Source of the DNA: an uncultured Christensenella sp.
GTDB taxonomy: Bacteria; Bacillota; Clostridia; Christensenellales; UBA1242
Assembly: GCA_949293925.1 (NCBI GenBank)
Contig: CASFFI010000090.1
Span: forward strand, 1 to 5,070
Length of the DNA stretch: 5,070 nucleotides
Direction: 5' to 3'
Position numbers and translations under genes: made by a program. This document shows positions 1 to 5,070 of the stretch, piece after piece; the first letter of the stretch is position 1; each line of letters starts with the position of its first letter. The notes under the pieces are model-generated. The model was not told the origin of the DNA. It saw nothing but the letters and a program-made list of their open reading frames with translations, and ran no database searches.

Positions 1-66
1 AAATATTTATTGCAATATATAATTTGTTAAAATAGTAAAGGCATTAAATTATATTTTAAAAAGTGA

Positions 67-95
67 TTGACATTTATTAACAAATTGTTTATTAT
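67..95 (+). promoter_or_regulatory. Sigma-A-type promoter of glyQS
   Basis: A perfect -35 hexamer TTGACA (67-72) is followed by a 17-bp spacer and a -10 hexamer TATTAT (90-95), which matches TATAAT at five of six positions. Transcription should start near 101-103, just ahead of the T-box leader, so this is the natural promoter for the glycyl-tRNA synthetase gene. Bases 1-66 hold no gene or clear signal; a weaker TTGCAA at 10-15 has no good -10 partner. Confidence 0.8.
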
Positions 96-98
96 TAA

Positions 99-246
99 GT
101 AATCCTATAAATAGTGTGGCGAACTATTTGGAGATAGTAAAATGCTATCCGTAAACTTTGCGTAAAAAAGAAAAGAGTGGATTTATTCAATTAGGGTGGA
201 ACCGCGGTAAATATATCGTCCCTAGCATTAGTTTAGGGATTTTTTG
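99..246 (+). promoter_or_regulatory. T-box leader sensing tRNA-Gly (short form)
   Basis: The conserved T-box sequence AGGGTGGAACCGCGG lies at 193-207. In the antiterminator, 192-196 pair with 220-224 and 204-206 pair with 217-219, which leaves the TGGA bulge (197-200) free to pair with the UCCA 3' end of tRNA-Gly (discriminator U). The competing terminator uses 219-224. Upstream, hairpin 109-114/124-129 shows GGC (118-120), a glycine codon, in its nine-base loop; this is my best specifier candidate. Two more small hairpins follow: 133-137/145-149, and a weak one at 151-155/158-162. Only about 90 nt lie between the predicted start site and the T-box sequence, too little for a full-length Stem I. 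The T-box itself is certain. The Stem I fold is inferred, and another pairing (119-123/157-161) competes with it. A GGA at 130-132 is an alternative specifier. Confidence 0.9.
218..246 (+). terminator. Regulated terminator of the T-box leader
   Basis: TCCCTA (219-224) pairs perfectly with TAGGGA (234-239) around a nine-base loop, with a G-T pair adding to the base (218/240), and a run of T follows at 240-245. The CCCTA arm is the same segment that pairs with TTAGGG in the T-box antiterminator, so the two structures exclude each other. Transcription should stop here when tRNA-Gly is charged and continue into the synthetase gene when it is not. Confidence 0.9.
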
Positions 247-284
247 TATCCTAAATTAATAATTTTAATTAATAAGGAGTAAAT

Positions 285-1652
285 ATGGTAGATAATTTAG
301 ATAAAATAGTGAATTTATGTAAAACTAGAGGACTTATTTTCCCAGGCAGTGAAATTTATGACGGATTTGCAAATACTTGGGATTATGGACCTGTTGGAAT
401 ATCCCTTAGAAATAATTTAAAGAATTTATGGTGGAAAAAACTTGTACAAACACGACCTAATAGTTATGGAATAGATGCAAGTATTTTAATGAATCCAAAA
501 GTTTGGGAAGCATCAGGCCATGTAAAATCGTTTTCCGACCCAAAAGTTGATTGTAAAAATTGTAAAAATAGACAACGAGCAGACCACTTAATAGAAAAAT
601 TTGATAAAACTGGAACGATAATACCTGACAATATGACTAACGAAGAAATGGACGCATATATTGCAGAGCATAAAATAAAATGTCCGGTATGCGGAAAATT
701 TGATTGGACTAATGTAAGGCAATTCAAACTTATGTTTGAAACTTCGCGGGGTACAGTTGAAGGCGAAAAAGACGTAGTTTATCTGAGACCTGAAACCTGT
801 CAGGGAGAATATATAAACTTTTTAAATGTTCAAAGAAGTATGAGAGCAAAAATTCCTTTCGGAATTGCACAAATTGGTAAATCTTTTAGAAACGAAATAA
901 CTCCAGGAAACTTTATATTTAGATGTATTGAATTTGAACAGATGGAATATCAATGGTTTTGTCACCCTAACGATTCAGAAAAATATTATAATGAATTTAA
1001 AAACATTGCTTGGGATTTTGCAAAAGAATGCGGAATTAAAGAAGAAAATATGAGATTTCACGATCATGACAAACTCGCTTTTTACGCAAAATCAGCATGC
1101 GACTTACAAGTAAAATTTCCTATTGGTTGGCAAGAATTAAATGGTGTACACAATAGGTCTGACTATGATTTAACACAACACTCAAAATATTCTGGCAAAC
1201 CATTGAATTATTTAGACCCATATACAAACGAAAGATATGTTCCTTATATAATTGAATATTCTATGAGCCCAGAACGCTTAATGTTGGCAGTTTTATGCGA
1301 AGCGTATGATGAAGAAAAATTACCAAATGGCGATACAAGAATAGTTTTACATTTTGAACCAAAAATAGCACCATACAAAGTAGCTATTTTACCGTTACAA
1401 AAAAATTTAAGCGAAAAAGCAACAGAAATTTATAGAATTTTATGTAATGAATTTATGTGCGATTATGATGAAGCGGGAAGCATTGGTAAAAGATATAGAC
1501 GACAAGATGAAATAGGTACACCTTTCTGCGTTACAATTGACTTTGAGACATTAGAAAACAATACTGTAACAATTCGAGATAGAGACAGTATGGAACAAAT
1601 AAGAATAAACATTGATGACCTTATAAATTACATTAATGAAAAAGTTAAATAA
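285..1652 (+). CDS. glyQS: Glycine--tRNA ligase, single-chain alpha2 type
   Basis: This is a class II aminoacyl-tRNA synthetase that charges tRNA-Gly with glycine using ATP in the cytoplasm. At 455 residues it has the usual length of the homodimeric form rather than the GlyQ/GlyS tetramer. In order it shows the N-terminal catalytic segment (FPGSEIYDG near 19, WDYGPVG near 32, SGHVKSFSDP near 77), a zinc-ribbon insertion with two CxxC pairs (Cys90/93 and Cys133/136), the RPET..QG glycine-site loop (168-174), motif 2 (FRNEI at 201 to EFEQME at 221), motif 3 (321-337) and the C-terminal anticodon-binding domain (about 362-455). From memory of the Thermus enzyme, the glycine-recognising Glu and Ser of motif 3 correspond to Glu324 and Ser326 here, and both are kept. 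Motif 3 is otherwise divergent: the usual EPSxGxxR reads EYSMSPER. The ATG follows AAGGAG (274-279) by five bases. The gene is controlled by the T-box leader and ends at a terminator shared with rplI. Confidence 0.97.
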   Translation: MVDNLDKIVNLCKTRGLIFPGSEIYDGFANTWDYGPVGISLRNNLKNLWWKKLVQTRPNSYGIDASILMNPKVWEASGHVKSFSDPKVDCKNCKNRQRADHLIEKFDKTGTIIPDNMTNEEMDAYIAEHKIKCPVCGKFDWTNVRQFKLMFETSRGTVEGEKDVVYLRPETCQGEYINFLNVQRSMRAKIPFGIAQIGKSFRNEITPGNFIFRCIEFEQMEYQWFCHPNDSEKYYNEFKNIAWDFAKECGIKEENMRFHDHDKLAFYAKSACDLQVKFPIGWQELNGVHNRSDYDLTQHSKYSGKPLNYLDPYTNERYVPYIIEYSMSPERLMLAVLCEAYDEEKLPNGDTRIVLHFEPKIAPYKVAILPLQKNLSEKATEIYRILCNEFMCDYDEAGSIGKRYRRQDEIGTPFCVTIDFETLENNTVTIRDRDSMEQIRINIDDLINYINEKVK

Positions 1653-1654
1653 TA

Positions 1655-1695
1655 AAAAAACAGATTGCAAAATTGTGCAATCTGTTTTTATTTTA
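1655..1695. terminator. Bidirectional terminator between glyQS and rplI
   Basis: A perfect 14-bp stem (1656-1669 with 1676-1689) closes a six-base loop. Its core is CAGATTGCA/TGCAATCTG. An A-run forms the left flank and a T-run the right flank, so RNA made from either strand ends in a hairpin plus U-tract. The glyQS stop codon (1650-1652) is three bases before the stem, and the rplI stop codon (1688-1690) overlaps its other edge. One 35-bp gap therefore terminates both converging genes. Confidence 0.9.
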
Positions 1696-2125
1696 CAATA
1701 AGATTTATATAGCAACTCACTTCTTTTATGAATTGAATTCCAATCTTATAATTTCCTATTGACTTAATTGGAGCAAAATCAACAATTTGCTTTTTGTCAA
1801 CATCTATTCCATTTTGTTTTAAAATATTAGAAATTTCAATCTTCGAAATGCTACCAAAAGCCTTGCCATTAGCACCAATTTTAAGAGTTGTATTAAACTC
1901 TTTTCCATTTATAGAATCTGCTATTTTTTTATATTTTTTAACTAATTCAGCGTGATGATAATCGAGTGATTTAATTTTTCCCAAGTTATCATTTAAATTA
2001 CTAGCACTTGCTTCTTTTGCAATTCCCTGCTTTATTAAAAAATTCTGTGCATAACTAGCACTGACCTCTATTATATCACCCGCTTTTCCTTTACCTTTCA
2101 AATCTTTAATTAAAATAACTTTCAT
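1688..2125 (-). CDS. rplI: 50S ribosomal protein L9
   Basis: L9 binds 23S rRNA near the base of the L1 stalk and helps keep the reading frame. The 145-residue length is close to the usual 148 or so. The N-terminal domain (1-40) starts with the typical MKVILIKDLKGKGKAGDIIEV and carries the rRNA-binding signature at 21-36 (Y25, N28, L30, G34). The usual Gly before that Tyr is Ser24, and the usual Pro after the Leu-Ile pair is Lys32. A charged, helical linker (about 41-75) leads to the C-terminal domain, which holds the recognisable GKAFGSIS (87-94) and PIKSIGNYKIGI (119-130). The ATG is preceded by AGGAG (2132-2136) with a six-base gap. L9 genes usually sit with rpsF-ssb-rpsR or next to gdpP/dnaB; this one stands alone with its own promoter and terminator. 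Confidence 0.96.
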   Translation of the reverse strand: MKVILIKDLKGKGKAGDIIEVSASYAQNFLIKQGIAKEASASNLNDNLGKIKSLDYHHAELVKKYKKIADSINGKEFNTTLKIGANGKAFGSISKIEISNILKQNGIDVDKKQIVDFAPIKSIGNYKIGIQFIKEVSCYINLIVK

Positions 2126-2141
2126 TAGTATCTCCTAATTT

Positions 2142-2170
2142 ATTATATTATAGATTAAAAATTCTGTCAA
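2142..2170 (-). promoter_or_regulatory. Consensus promoter of rplI
   Basis: Read on the minus strand, this is a perfect TTGACA (2165-2170), a 17-bp spacer and a perfect TATAAT (2142-2147). Only 16 bases separate the -10 box from the rplI ATG, so the start site should fall near 2135, inside or at the edge of the SD sequence. That gives a 5' UTR of about 10-11 nt. A second TATAAT-like hexamer at 2147-2152 is only 12 bp from the -35 box and is unlikely to be the one used. Confidence 0.85.
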
Positions 2171-2308
2171 TAAAATAATTGCTATAGATGTATTATATAA
2201 AATAAATGAAAATTAAACATTAAATAAATTTTAATTAAAATATAAAATATATTAAAATATTGCTGAATTTTAAAAAAATAATTTCACATAATAATTTAGA
2301 GGTAGAAT

Positions 2309-2623
2309 ATGGACATTGTATGTAGAAAATGCAGTTGCAAATTCAATAAGCAACAAACATGTTTAAGAAAAAATTTAAACATAAATAAATCAGCAGACTG
2401 TAACGATTTAGAAATTGATAAAACAAAACCAAAAATTGATGTTTCAAAAGATATGTTTTCACATGAACCCGACCTTGCCAAAAATAGAAATTGTAAAAAT
2501 ATAAAAATAAAATGTGACGCTAAAAACTGCTTATTTAATAAAGATAAATCTTGTTTTTCAAACGGAATATTTGTAGGTAGTGCAACAAGTTGTGCGCCTT
2601 GCAATTCATATCAAGAAAAATAA
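2309..2623 (+). CDS. Tandem DUF1540-like cysteine-rich protein
   Basis: This is a 104-residue, Lys/Asn-rich soluble protein with no signal peptide or membrane segment. It contains two copies of the same cysteine pattern, C-x4-C-x7-C-x12-C: Cys5/10/18/31 and Cys69/74/82/95. Each has a [KL]FNK segment after the second Cys and a hydrophobic N-I or G-I-F-V stretch before the last. This matches my memory of DUF1540, a small, probably metal-binding domain common in Clostridia with no known function. Extra cysteines occur at 8, 62 and 98. The repeats are joined by a polar linker (about 32-68). The ATG has AGAGG (2298-2302) six bases upstream. CATAAT (2287-2292) lies 16 bases before the ATG and could be a -10 box, but I see no good -35. 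Nothing in the neighbours suggests a role. Zinc binding is inference. Confidence 0.82.
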   Translation: MDIVCRKCSCKFNKQQTCLRKNLNINKSADCNDLEIDKTKPKIDVSKDMFSHEPDLAKNRNCKNIKIKCDAKNCLFNKDKSCFSNGIFVGSATSCAPCNSYQEK

Positions 2624-2765
2624 AAAATTTCTATATAAGTATTAAACATTATATTTTTATTAAGATTAAAATAATAAAATATATAAAAAAATAGCTAAAA
2701 ATTGTTGTTTTATAAATTGCAATAAAAAAAATCACTTTTAGTCTGTTATTTTTGAAACTAATATA

Positions 2766-2803
2766 AAAAGGAACTTTACTATTTTTGTAGAGTTCCTTTT
2801 ACT
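2766..2803 (-). terminator. Terminator of pyk, possibly bidirectional
   Basis: A 14-bp stem (2766-2779 with 2787-2800, one G-T pair) closes a seven-base loop; its core is AAAAGGAACT/AGTTCCTTTT. On the minus strand it lies 45 bases past the pyk stop codon and runs into TTTTTATATT, a good intrinsic terminator. On the plus strand TTTT then ACTATTTTATTTT follows, so it could also end the DUF1540 transcript about 140 bases after that stop codon. The rest of the 2624-2845 gap is A+T-rich with no gene that I can see. Confidence 0.85.
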
Positions 2804-2845
2804 ATTTTATTTTGCTAATTTCAAAATGATTTAACCCTAGTGATT

Positions 2846-4249
2846 TTATATTTTTTCAACGACCAACAAATTTGATCCATCACCTTTTGTAATACCGGCT
2901 GTTTGAATAACTTGGTCGCCTTTGTTTACCATTTTTGATTTTAATGCTTTTAATCTCGCGCCTTGCAATATTTTATCAGTGTTTTTATAGATTTCGTCCA
3001 TTATTGGATATACATTCCACAATATAGCCATTTGATAGTAAGTTCTTTCATTAGGAGTCAATGCAAGAATTTTAGGTTCTGCCCTAAATCTTGAAACCTC
3101 TCGCGCACTTATTCCTGTTTTAGTTGAAACTACAATTGCTTTTGCATCCAATGTAGAAGCCAAAGCACAAGCAGAATAACCTATACCCTCACTAACACCA
3201 TTAGAACTGTGGATATTGCACATACACATATCATAATCAATTTCTTGTTCAGCAATTGTTGCTATTTTAGACATAACTTCCACAACATGTGGCGGATTAA
3301 CGCCCACTGCAGACTCTCCTGAAAGCATAACGCAACTTGTTCCATCATAAATAGCATTAGCCACGTCTGAAATCTCCGCTCTAGTAGGTCGATAATTTGT
3401 AGTCATAGTCTCAAGCATTTGAGTAGCTGTAATTACAGTTTTTCCCTTTTCTATACAAGAGTAAATTATTCTTTTTTGAATTTCAGGCACTATTTCAAAA
3501 CCGACTTCAATACCCAAATCGCCACGAGCCACCATAACACCATCTGATGCATCTATAATTTCATCTAAGTTCTTTACACCAAATTTACTTTCTATTTTAG
3601 ATACTAAAAATATATCTTTACCACGATTTTTTGCCAAAAATTTCCTTACATCTTCAACATCTTTTTTAGAATTTACAAAAGATAGTGCAATAATATCTAC
3701 ACCCTCTTGAATTCCAAACTTTATATCATCTTTGTCTTTTTCTGAAAGGTAATCAGTGTTAATATCAATTTCTGGCAAGTTAATACTTTTGTTATTTGAT
3801 AACTTGCCACCATTTATACAAATTGTTTCAACCTCATTACCTGAAATTTTTACGACTTTTAATTCTACATATCCATCATTTAAAAGTATTTGGGCGCCAA
3901 CTTTCACAATTTTAGGGAAATTAGCATATTTAACATATGCTTTTTTGTTATCACCCAAAATTTCTTTTGTGGTTAAAATAAATTTATCGTTTGCTTTTAA
4001 TTCAATTTCCTTGTCTTTAAAAAGACCTAATCTAATTTCAGGTCCTTTAGTATCCAATAAAATTGCAATAGGCATTTTTAAGTCTGACCTTACTTTTTTA
4101 ACTAAATCAATAGCAATTTTATGGCTTTCATGCGTGCCGTGTGAAAAATTTAAACGAGCAACATTCATACCATTTAAAGCCATAGCTTTTATCGTTTCAT
4201 AATTAGTACTAGCAGGTCCTAGTGTACAAATAATTTTAGTTTTTTTCAT
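2846..4249 (-). CDS. pyk: Pyruvate kinase
   Basis: The enzyme transfers phosphate from phosphoenolpyruvate to ADP, giving ATP and pyruvate in the last step of glycolysis. Counting from the ATG at 4249 it has 467 residues, the short form without the C-terminal PEP-utiliser-like extension of Bacillus enzymes. Visible features are MKKTKIICTLGPAS at the N-terminus, ARLNFSHG (31-38, with Arg32, Asn34, Ser36), DTKGPEIR (66-73), a B domain at about 70-167, the catalytic Lys218-Ile-Glu220 signature, MVARGDLGIE (239-248, metal-binding Asp244), ATQMLE (275-280, Thr276) and LSGESAVG (309-316), then the C domain to the end. Glu71 in TKGPEIR is the residue type linked to potassium-dependent enzymes. An upstream TTG at 4261 and an ATG at 4255 are in frame, but the TTG overlaps the SD sequence and the ATG abuts it; GGAG is six bases before the ATG at 4249. 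The gene is monocistronic, with its own promoter and terminator. Confidence 0.97.
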   Translation of the reverse strand: MKKTKIICTLGPASTNYETIKAMALNGMNVARLNFSHGTHESHKIAIDLVKKVRSDLKMPIAILLDTKGPEIRLGLFKDKEIELKANDKFILTTKEILGDNKKAYVKYANFPKIVKVGAQILLNDGYVELKVVKISGNEVETICINGGKLSNNKSINLPEIDINTDYLSEKDKDDIKFGIQEGVDIIALSFVNSKKDVEDVRKFLAKNRGKDIFLVSKIESKFGVKNLDEIIDASDGVMVARGDLGIEVGFEIVPEIQKRIIYSCIEKGKTVITATQMLETMTTNYRPTRAEISDVANAIYDGTSCVMLSGESAVGVNPPHVVEVMSKIATIAEQEIDYDMCMCNIHSSNGVSEGIGYSACALASTLDAKAIVVSTKTGISAREVSRFRAEPKILALTPNERTYYQMAILWNVYPIMDEIYKNTDKILQGARLKALKSKMVNKGDQVIQTAGITKGDGSNLLVVEKI

Positions 4250-4255
4250 AAACAT

Positions 4256-4259
4256 CTCC
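4256..4259 (-). promoter_or_regulatory. SD site fixing the pyk start
   Basis: On the minus strand TTGGAG lies directly before ATGTTTATGAAA. GGAG (4256-4259) is six bases from the ATG at 4249, the ideal spacing, while it touches the ATG at 4255 and overlaps the TTG at 4261. Starting at 4249 also gives the family-typical MKKTKIICTLGPAS N-terminus, so a 471-residue call from 4261 would be four residues too long. Confidence 0.85.
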
Positions 4260-4266
4260 AATTTTC

Positions 4267-4295
4267 AGTATAAAACATTCGACAAAATCAGTCAA
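4267..4295 (-). promoter_or_regulatory. Sigma-A-type promoter of pyk
   Basis: On the minus strand TTGACT (4290-4295), a 17-bp spacer and TATACT (4267-4272) match the consensus at five of six positions in each box. Only 17 bases separate the -10 box from the ATG at 4249, so the predicted start is near 4260, just at the SD sequence. This repeats the layout seen at rplI. Confidence 0.82.
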
Positions 4296-4698
4296 GAATA
4301 TCAGTAAATATTTTAATTAAAATTATTATTGGGATAAATTGAATTTTTAAACCAAAATCAAAAATAAAGTAAAATAAATATTTAAAAAACTAAAAGAAAA
4401 TTATTATAAATATAATTGTATATGTAACTTATAAAAATCTTTAAATATAATATTTATTTAAGATTGCCTTTGTACATCAAAAAATATTTTTAGAATTACA
4501 AATATATCTTTTTTAAATCAAAACTATAAAAAATAAAAGTAAAACATATTTTTTAAGAATTAACACTTTAATAGCATAAAAATTAAAAAATAAGTAGATT
4601 AATTTAATAAGATAATAAATTAAAAAATAAAATAATTAAAATCGTATCATATTTAATAATAATTTTTTATTATAAAAGGAAAATTAAATAAAAAACAC
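4296..4698. other. A+T-rich non-coding stretch
   Basis: About 400 bp in which G and C are rare. I see no start codon with an SD site, no recognisable coding remnant, no RNA gene and no repeat array. There are short all-A/T inverted repeats such as 4654-4659/4667-4672, which are expected by chance at this base composition. It separates the divergent pyk promoter from the tRNA-Ser region. Confidence 0.6.
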
Positions 4699-4727
4699 TT
4701 GCAAAAACGAAAATTATGTGATAGAAT
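4699..4727 (+). promoter_or_regulatory. Orphan extended -10 promoter
   Basis: TTGCAA (4699-4704), a 17-bp spacer and TAGAAT (4722-4727) with a TGn extension directly before the -10 box (4719-4721) form a good sigma-A-type promoter inside otherwise featureless DNA. The predicted start is near 4734. The next gene downstream is tRNA-Ser at 4904, so the product would be a tRNA precursor with a leader of about 170 nt, or a separate small RNA. A short perfect hairpin (4732-4737/4741-4746) lies at the predicted 5' end. Confidence 0.55.
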
Positions 4728-4879
4728 ATAAAAAGTTTATAACTTTATGAACTAATATTATACTTTTAAATTTTATTTTGCATATCAAAAATCTAATTAA
4801 ATAGGTGTAGATATGAAAGCTTAAAACATTGAAAATAAAATGGTTTGTTAAAGTAAAGTAGATAAAATTTATAAAAAAG

Positions 4880-4885
4880 TATAAT
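4880..4885 (+). promoter_or_regulatory. Candidate -10 box close to tRNA-Ser
   Basis: A perfect TATAAT ends 18 bases before the tRNA and would give a start near 4892. There is no matching -35 box at 16-18 bp spacing. TTGTTA (4845-4850) with TATAAA (4870-4875) at 19 bp is another weak option. In DNA this A+T-rich such hexamers arise often by chance. Confidence 0.3.
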
Positions 4886-4903
4886 TAAAAATTAAATATA
4901 AAT

Positions 4904-4991
4904 GGAGGGCTGGTAGAGCGGTCTAATACAGCAGTCTTGAAAACTGCCGAGGTGAAAGCCTCCTGGGGTTCGAATCCCTAGCCCTCCGCCA
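4904..4991 (+). tRNA. tRNA-Ser (anticodon UGA)
   Basis: The 88-nt gene folds completely. The acceptor stem is GGAGGGC (4904-4910) with GCCCTCC (4981-4987). The D stem is GTA/TAC (4913-4915 with 4927-4929). The anticodon stem is GCAGT/ACTGC (4931-4935 with 4943-4947), with the loop presenting TGA at 4938-4940. The long variable arm GAGG/CCTC (4949-4952 with 4959-4962) is typical of class II tRNAs. The T arm is 4964-4980 with loop TTCGAAT. The discriminator is G4988, the serine identity base, and CCA is encoded (4989-4991). It reads UCA and other UCN serine codons. Confidence 0.97.
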
Positions 4992-4996
4992 ATTGT

Positions 4997-5039
4997 GAGC
5001 AATCCGAACCCTTTGGGTTTGATTGCTCCTTTTTATTTT
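4997..5039 (+). terminator. Terminator of tRNA-Ser
   Basis: GAGCAATC (4997-5004) pairs with GATTGCTC (5021-5028), and GAACCC (5006-5011) pairs with GGGTTT (5015-5020), giving a 14-bp stem with one bulged C (5005) and a TTT loop. CTTTTTATTTT follows (5029-5039). It starts five bases after the encoded CCA, so the tRNA is the last gene of its transcript. Confidence 0.92.
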
Positions 5040-5070
5040 CTATATATTCAATTTCTTGTGATATATCTGG

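Noticed and set aside
90..140. Longer Stem I with TTATTA 92-97 pairing TAGTAA 135-140 and AGTA 98-101 as the S-turn strand
   Set aside because: It would need transcription to start upstream of the -10 box at 90-95. All-A/T pairing is likely by chance, though it cannot be fully excluded without 5'-end mapping.
464..727. Minus-strand open frame of 87 codons inside glyQS
   Set aside because: It lies entirely within the zinc-ribbon part of a well-supported gene and has no recognisable family. It is an antisense shadow.
2296..2604. Minus-strand open frame of 102 codons opposite the DUF1540 gene
   Set aside because: The plus-strand frame has an SD site and a repeated cysteine pattern. The antisense product is a Phe/Leu-rich string with no family features.
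3756..4202. Plus-strand open frame of 148 codons opposite pyk
   Set aside because: It is fully antisense to conserved pyruvate kinase sequence; the hydrophobic product is what reverse reading of Lys/Asn-rich codons gives.
4250..4261. Extended pyk start at TTG 4261 or ATG 4255
   Set aside because: Both collide with the only SD sequence (GGAG 4256-4259), and the family N-terminus fits the ATG at 4249.
4813..4824. Three-codon ORF ATG AAA GCT TAA with an SD-like AGGTG
   Set aside because: It is too short to claim as a gene; such strings are frequent by chance in this sequence. Mentioned only in the orphan-promoter finding.
1..5070. CRISPR array, insertion sequence or attachment-site duplication
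   Set aside because: No regularly spaced repeats, transposase-like frame or terminal inverted repeats are visible, and no copy of the tRNA-Ser 3' end occurs elsewhere in the window.

Overview
The window is strongly A+T-rich bacterial DNA with standard-code genes, Shine-Dalgarno (SD) sites, sigma-A-type promoters and a T-box leader. A T-box in front of a single-chain glycyl-tRNA synthetase, a DUF1540-type cysteine-rich protein and L9 together point to a low-GC member of the Bacillota, most likely a clostridial lineage. The roughly 650 bp of empty A+T-rich DNA and the stand-alone rplI would fit a host-associated or genome-reduced lineage. That last point is inference, and I cannot name the species.

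Layout from left to right: (1) 1-284, a consensus promoter (TTGACA-17-TATTAT) followed by an unusually short T-box leader with its terminator; (2) 285-1652 (+), glycyl-tRNA synthetase; (3) 1655-1695, one hairpin terminator shared with the converging gene; (4) 1688-2125 (-), ribosomal protein L9 with its own consensus promoter; (5) 2309-2623 (+), a 104-residue protein made of two DUF1540-like cysteine repeats; (6) 2766-2803, a strong hairpin that ends pyruvate kinase on the minus strand and may also end the DUF1540 gene; (7) 2846-4249 (-), pyruvate kinase with its own promoter; (8) 4296-4903, a non-coding A+T-rich stretch with one good orphan promoter; (9) 4904-4991 (+), tRNA-Ser(UGA) with encoded CCA, then a strong terminator.

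Every gene is a single transcription unit with its own start and stop signals; there is no operon. Most of the content is translation machinery (GlyRS, L9, tRNA-Ser) plus the last ATP-forming step of glycolysis. Only glyQS shows gene-specific control: uncharged tRNA-Gly should allow read-through.

I found no convincing new multi-gene system. The points most worth a second look are the truncated T-box Stem I, the promoter-to-SD spacing of rplI and pyk, which predicts about 10-nt 5' UTRs, the tandem DUF1540 protein with identical cysteine spacing, and the altered motif 3 of GlyRS.
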